This document shows, piece by piece, positions 62,006 through 64,000 of a stretch of 64,000 nt of DNA; within the stretch, counting starts at the first letter, position 1, and each line of letters begins with the position of its first letter. The notes under the pieces are model-generated. The model did no database searches, had not been told where the DNA came from, and worked only from the letters and a program-made list of their open reading frames with translations. The DNA comes from Bacillota bacterium. GTDB lineage: Bacteria; Bacillota; Clostridia; Lachnospirales; Cellulosilyticaceae. The stretch lies in contig JAEYPM010000038.1 of the NCBI GenBank assembly GCA_023410675.1, positions 62,001 to 126,000 of the forward strand, written 5' to 3'. Position numbers and translations under genes: made by a program.

Positions 62006-63484
62006 TTGGGAAGTATGCAAGAAGCAGTATTAGCTAATGGACAGAGAATACCCTATATAGTCAAACCAAACCCGCCACGTGGAGGTATGAAACATACATA
62101 TTTTGCTCCAGATCAATCTTATGTGGTTCAGTTTTATAATGATCCTAATACAGCAAATGACAGGAATTTAAGGGAACGTTTAGAAGCAATTATTGGAAGA
62201 TACAATCCAACAGTTACAGAACAAGAAGGAGGAGCAATAGGGAATAGTGAACAGGCCTCTAGCTATTTTTCAAAACTATTTTGTTGGCCTTCTGCTATAG
62301 TAACGTCCCCAGAATATGGTATTATATGCCCTACCTATCCTAGCAACTTCTTTTTTAGTGAGAAGTCATCTTTTGACTTAGATTTAGATGGACAGGATAA
62401 AAAAAGTAACTGGTTTACTACCCGTACGCGTAAGTATTTACACCGTAGTGAACTTGGGGATTTTCGCAGTATGTTTCAGATATCAATACTTTTAGCGAGG
62501 GCTATTAGAAGAATGCATCAAGCAGGGCTTGCACATTCAGATCTTTCAAATAACAATGTATTAATCGATCCAAAAACAGGAACATGTGTTGTTATTGATA
62601 TAGATTCCTTAGTTGTACCAGGTTTGTTTTTGCCAGAAGTTATAGGAACAAGAGGATATATTGCACCGGAAGTATTAGCCACAATGATGCTTGATATTCA
62701 TGATCCAAATAGGAAATTTCCAAGCACTTATACCGATTTACATGCCCTACCAGTACTTATTTATGAATATTTGTTTTTTAGGCATCCTCTTTTAGGTCCG
62801 AAGATTTATAACGCAGAGTCTGCTGAAGAAGATGATTTTCTAGCTTTAGGCTCACAAGCAACTTTTCTAGAAAACCCAAATGATCATTCGAATAGACCAA
62901 GCGACTTAAAAGTTACAATACAAGATTTAGGACCCACACTTGAAAAACTATTTATTAGGGCGTTTGTAGATGGACTTCATATGCCAAATGAAAGACCTAC
63001 TGCTATGGAGTGGGAAAAAGGGCTTGTACAGGCTTGGGATTTGTTACATGCATGCAGCAATCCAAGATGTGAACAAAAGTGGTTTGTTCTATACAATATC
63101 AATAAACCAGTTTGTCCTTATTGTGGCACAAGACTACGCAATCAAGAAATTGTAAGATTAAAATTAAAAACTGAGGTTAGAGGAAGAACTGGTCAATGGC
63201 TAAGTATTGGTGAAGTTGATGTAGTCCATAATACACCATTATTTAAGTGGCATTTTTTTAGCAATGTTTTTCCAGATGAAAAAGCAGATAGAACCATGGT
63301 TGCCTATATATGCAAACATGAAGGAGAATGGCTACTTGTCAATCAAAAGGTAAATGGAATGCTCTCACCAAATGGAAATTGTGTTCCACCAGGGCAGGCA
63401 ATACTACTTAGAGATGGAACAGTATTTAGAGCAAGTAGAGAAGATAGGGGACTCTTAATAGAAGTGTCCATAACAAAAGTATAA
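62006..63484 (+). CDS. Protein kinase-like protein with zinc ribbon (TerY-P triad)
   Basis: About 492 aa. The kinase core shows HSDLSNNNVLIDP (catalytic loop) and VVIDIDSL (DxD in place of DFG), then GTRGYIAPEVLA. The usual VAIK lysine appears replaced: YVVQFYND has Q at that position. A zinc ribbon follows (CSNPRC...CPYC, ~350-380), then a ~110-residue beta-rich tail that resembles an FHA-like domain. TTG at 62006 fits the AGGTGGTGA ribosome site; GTG at 61994 directly after the PP2C stop is the alternative. It completes the VWA-PP2C-kinase triad. Confidence 0.85.
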   Translation: MGSMQEAVLANGQRIPYIVKPNPPRGGMKHTYFAPDQSYVVQFYNDPNTANDRNLRERLEAIIGRYNPTVTEQEGGAIGNSEQASSYFSKLFCWPSAIVTSPEYGIICPTYPSNFFFSEKSSFDLDLDGQDKKSNWFTTRTRKYLHRSELGDFRSMFQISILLARAIRRMHQAGLAHSDLSNNNVLIDPKTGTCVVIDIDSLVVPGLFLPEVIGTRGYIAPEVLATMMLDIHDPNRKFPSTYTDLHALPVLIYEYLFFRHPLLGPKIYNAESAEEDDFLALGSQATFLENPNDHSNRPSDLKVTIQDLGPTLEKLFIRAFVDGLHMPNERPTAMEWEKGLVQAWDLLHACSNPRCEQKWFVLYNINKPVCPYCGTRLRNQEIVRLKLKTEVRGRTGQWLSIGEVDVVHNTPLFKWHFFSNVFPDEKADRTMVAYICKHEGEWLLVNQKVNGMLSPNGNCVPPGQAILLRDGTVFRASREDRGLLIEVSITKV

Positions 63485-63529
63485 ACATCATATATTTTGT
63501 CAAATATATCTTAATGGGAGGAATATCGA

Positions 63530-64000
63530 GTGAATATTAAAGGATTAAATGATGAGGAAGTTAAAAAGTCGAGGGAGGAGCATGGTGATAATAGGTTAAC
63601 TGAAGTAGAGTCGGAAAGCTTTTGGGACAAATTAAAGGGTAACCTTGGGGATCCAATGATCAAGATTTTATGTGTTGCATTAGTGATCAATATCATTTTT
63701 GCTTTCTTGGGGCAAACGGAGTGGTATGAATCAGCAGGTATTGCTTTAGCGGTAGCACTTGCAACCTTAGTTTCTACGTTTTCTGAATATAGAAATGAAA
63801 ATGCTTTTCAAAAGTTGCAAGAAGAAGCGTCAAAGATTAAATGTAAGGTATATAGAAATGATGATATAGAAGAAATAGCAATCGATGATATTGTAGTCGG
63901 AGACTGTATATTACTTCAATCAGGAGATAAAATACCAGCAGATGGTAAACTAATTGATGGCAACATAAAAGTTGATCAATCAGTATTAAATGGAGAAAGT
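63530..64000 (+). CDS. P-type cation-transporting ATPase, N-terminal part (cut by window end)
   Basis: 157 residues are visible. The N-terminus (GLNDEEVKKSREEHGDNRLT) is the cation-ATPase N-terminal domain; two membrane segments follow (~47-63 and ~70-85), then the actuator domain up to VDQSVLNGES, the TGES-type phosphatase loop with N in place of T. The layout fits calcium ATPases. GTG start behind GGGAGG, 45 nt after the kinase gene. TerD domains bind calcium, so a Ca2+ pump next to a TerY-P triad is suggestive; the ion is inferred. Confidence 0.88.
   Translation, partial: MNIKGLNDEEVKKSREEHGDNRLTEVESESFWDKLKGNLGDPMIKILCVALVINIIFAFLGQTEWYESAGIALAVALATLVSTFSEYRNENAFQKLQEEASKIKCKVYRNDDIEEIAIDDIVVGDCILLQSGDKIPADGKLIDGNIKVDQSVLNGES

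Overview
The window is AT-rich, gene-dense chromosomal DNA with strong AGGAGG-type ribosome binding sites and frequent GTG/TTG starts. Low-GC regulators (MarR, GntR/YtrA, OmpR), a folate ECF transporter and a GH9 cellulase with family-3 cellulose-binding modules point to an anaerobic cellulolytic Clostridia member. A Cellulosilyticum-like Lachnospirales bacterium is my guess from gene content, not from a database match. I saw no tRNA, rRNA, CRISPR array or insertion sequence.

Layout. 1-0.3 kb: tail of a DinG/Rad3-type helicase. 0.4-3.6 kb: MarR regulator plus two paralogous ArsA-type ATPases around a small protein, with a matching candidate operator before both marR and arsA. 3.7-8.2 kb: a small zinc ribbon, an unknown protein, then a YtrA-type GntR/DUF1648/ABC-transporter operon ending in a 51-aa membrane peptide. 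8.3-15.4 kb: the most unusual locus, a tightly coupled three-gene operon (helical-repeat protein, SWIM zinc-finger protein, retron-type reverse transcriptase with a C-terminal TerD domain) followed by its own promoter and a 205-nt element closed by a long a1/a2-like stem that looks like a retron msr-msd RNA placed downstream of the RT. 15.5-25.2 kb: GH94 phosphorylase, a THF-riboswitch-controlled folate transporter/folC pair, a DUF2339 protein, phenylacetate-CoA ligase and an ACT protein. 25.3-29.4 kb: thioesterase, DUF4261, rhomboid protease, a membrane protein with a palindromic operator, and a secreted double-cohesin protein. 29.9-43.6 kb: a peptide natural-product cluster (two adenylating enzymes, free carrier protein, two BtrH-like acyltransferases, an export system with two ABC half-transporters, a one-module NRPS with predicted valine code and BtrH-like C-terminus, a glycosyltransferase). 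43.7-59.5 kb: GH9 cellulase, a PAS-GGDEF-HD-GYP protein with a GGDAF motif, a membrane metallopeptidase next to a two-component system, uracil permease, M15 peptidase, PfkB kinase, lipoprotein and patatin. 60-64 kb: a TerY-type VWA / PP2C / protein kinase triad followed by a P-type cation ATPase cut by the window end.

The two ends of the window share a theme: the RT-TerD fusion at 13-15 kb and the TerY-P triad at 60 kb both belong to the tellurite-resistance (Ter) domain network, so the retron-like locus may be wired to Ter stress signalling. That link is inference. The retron architecture, the TerD fusion and the folded element are read directly from the sequence.
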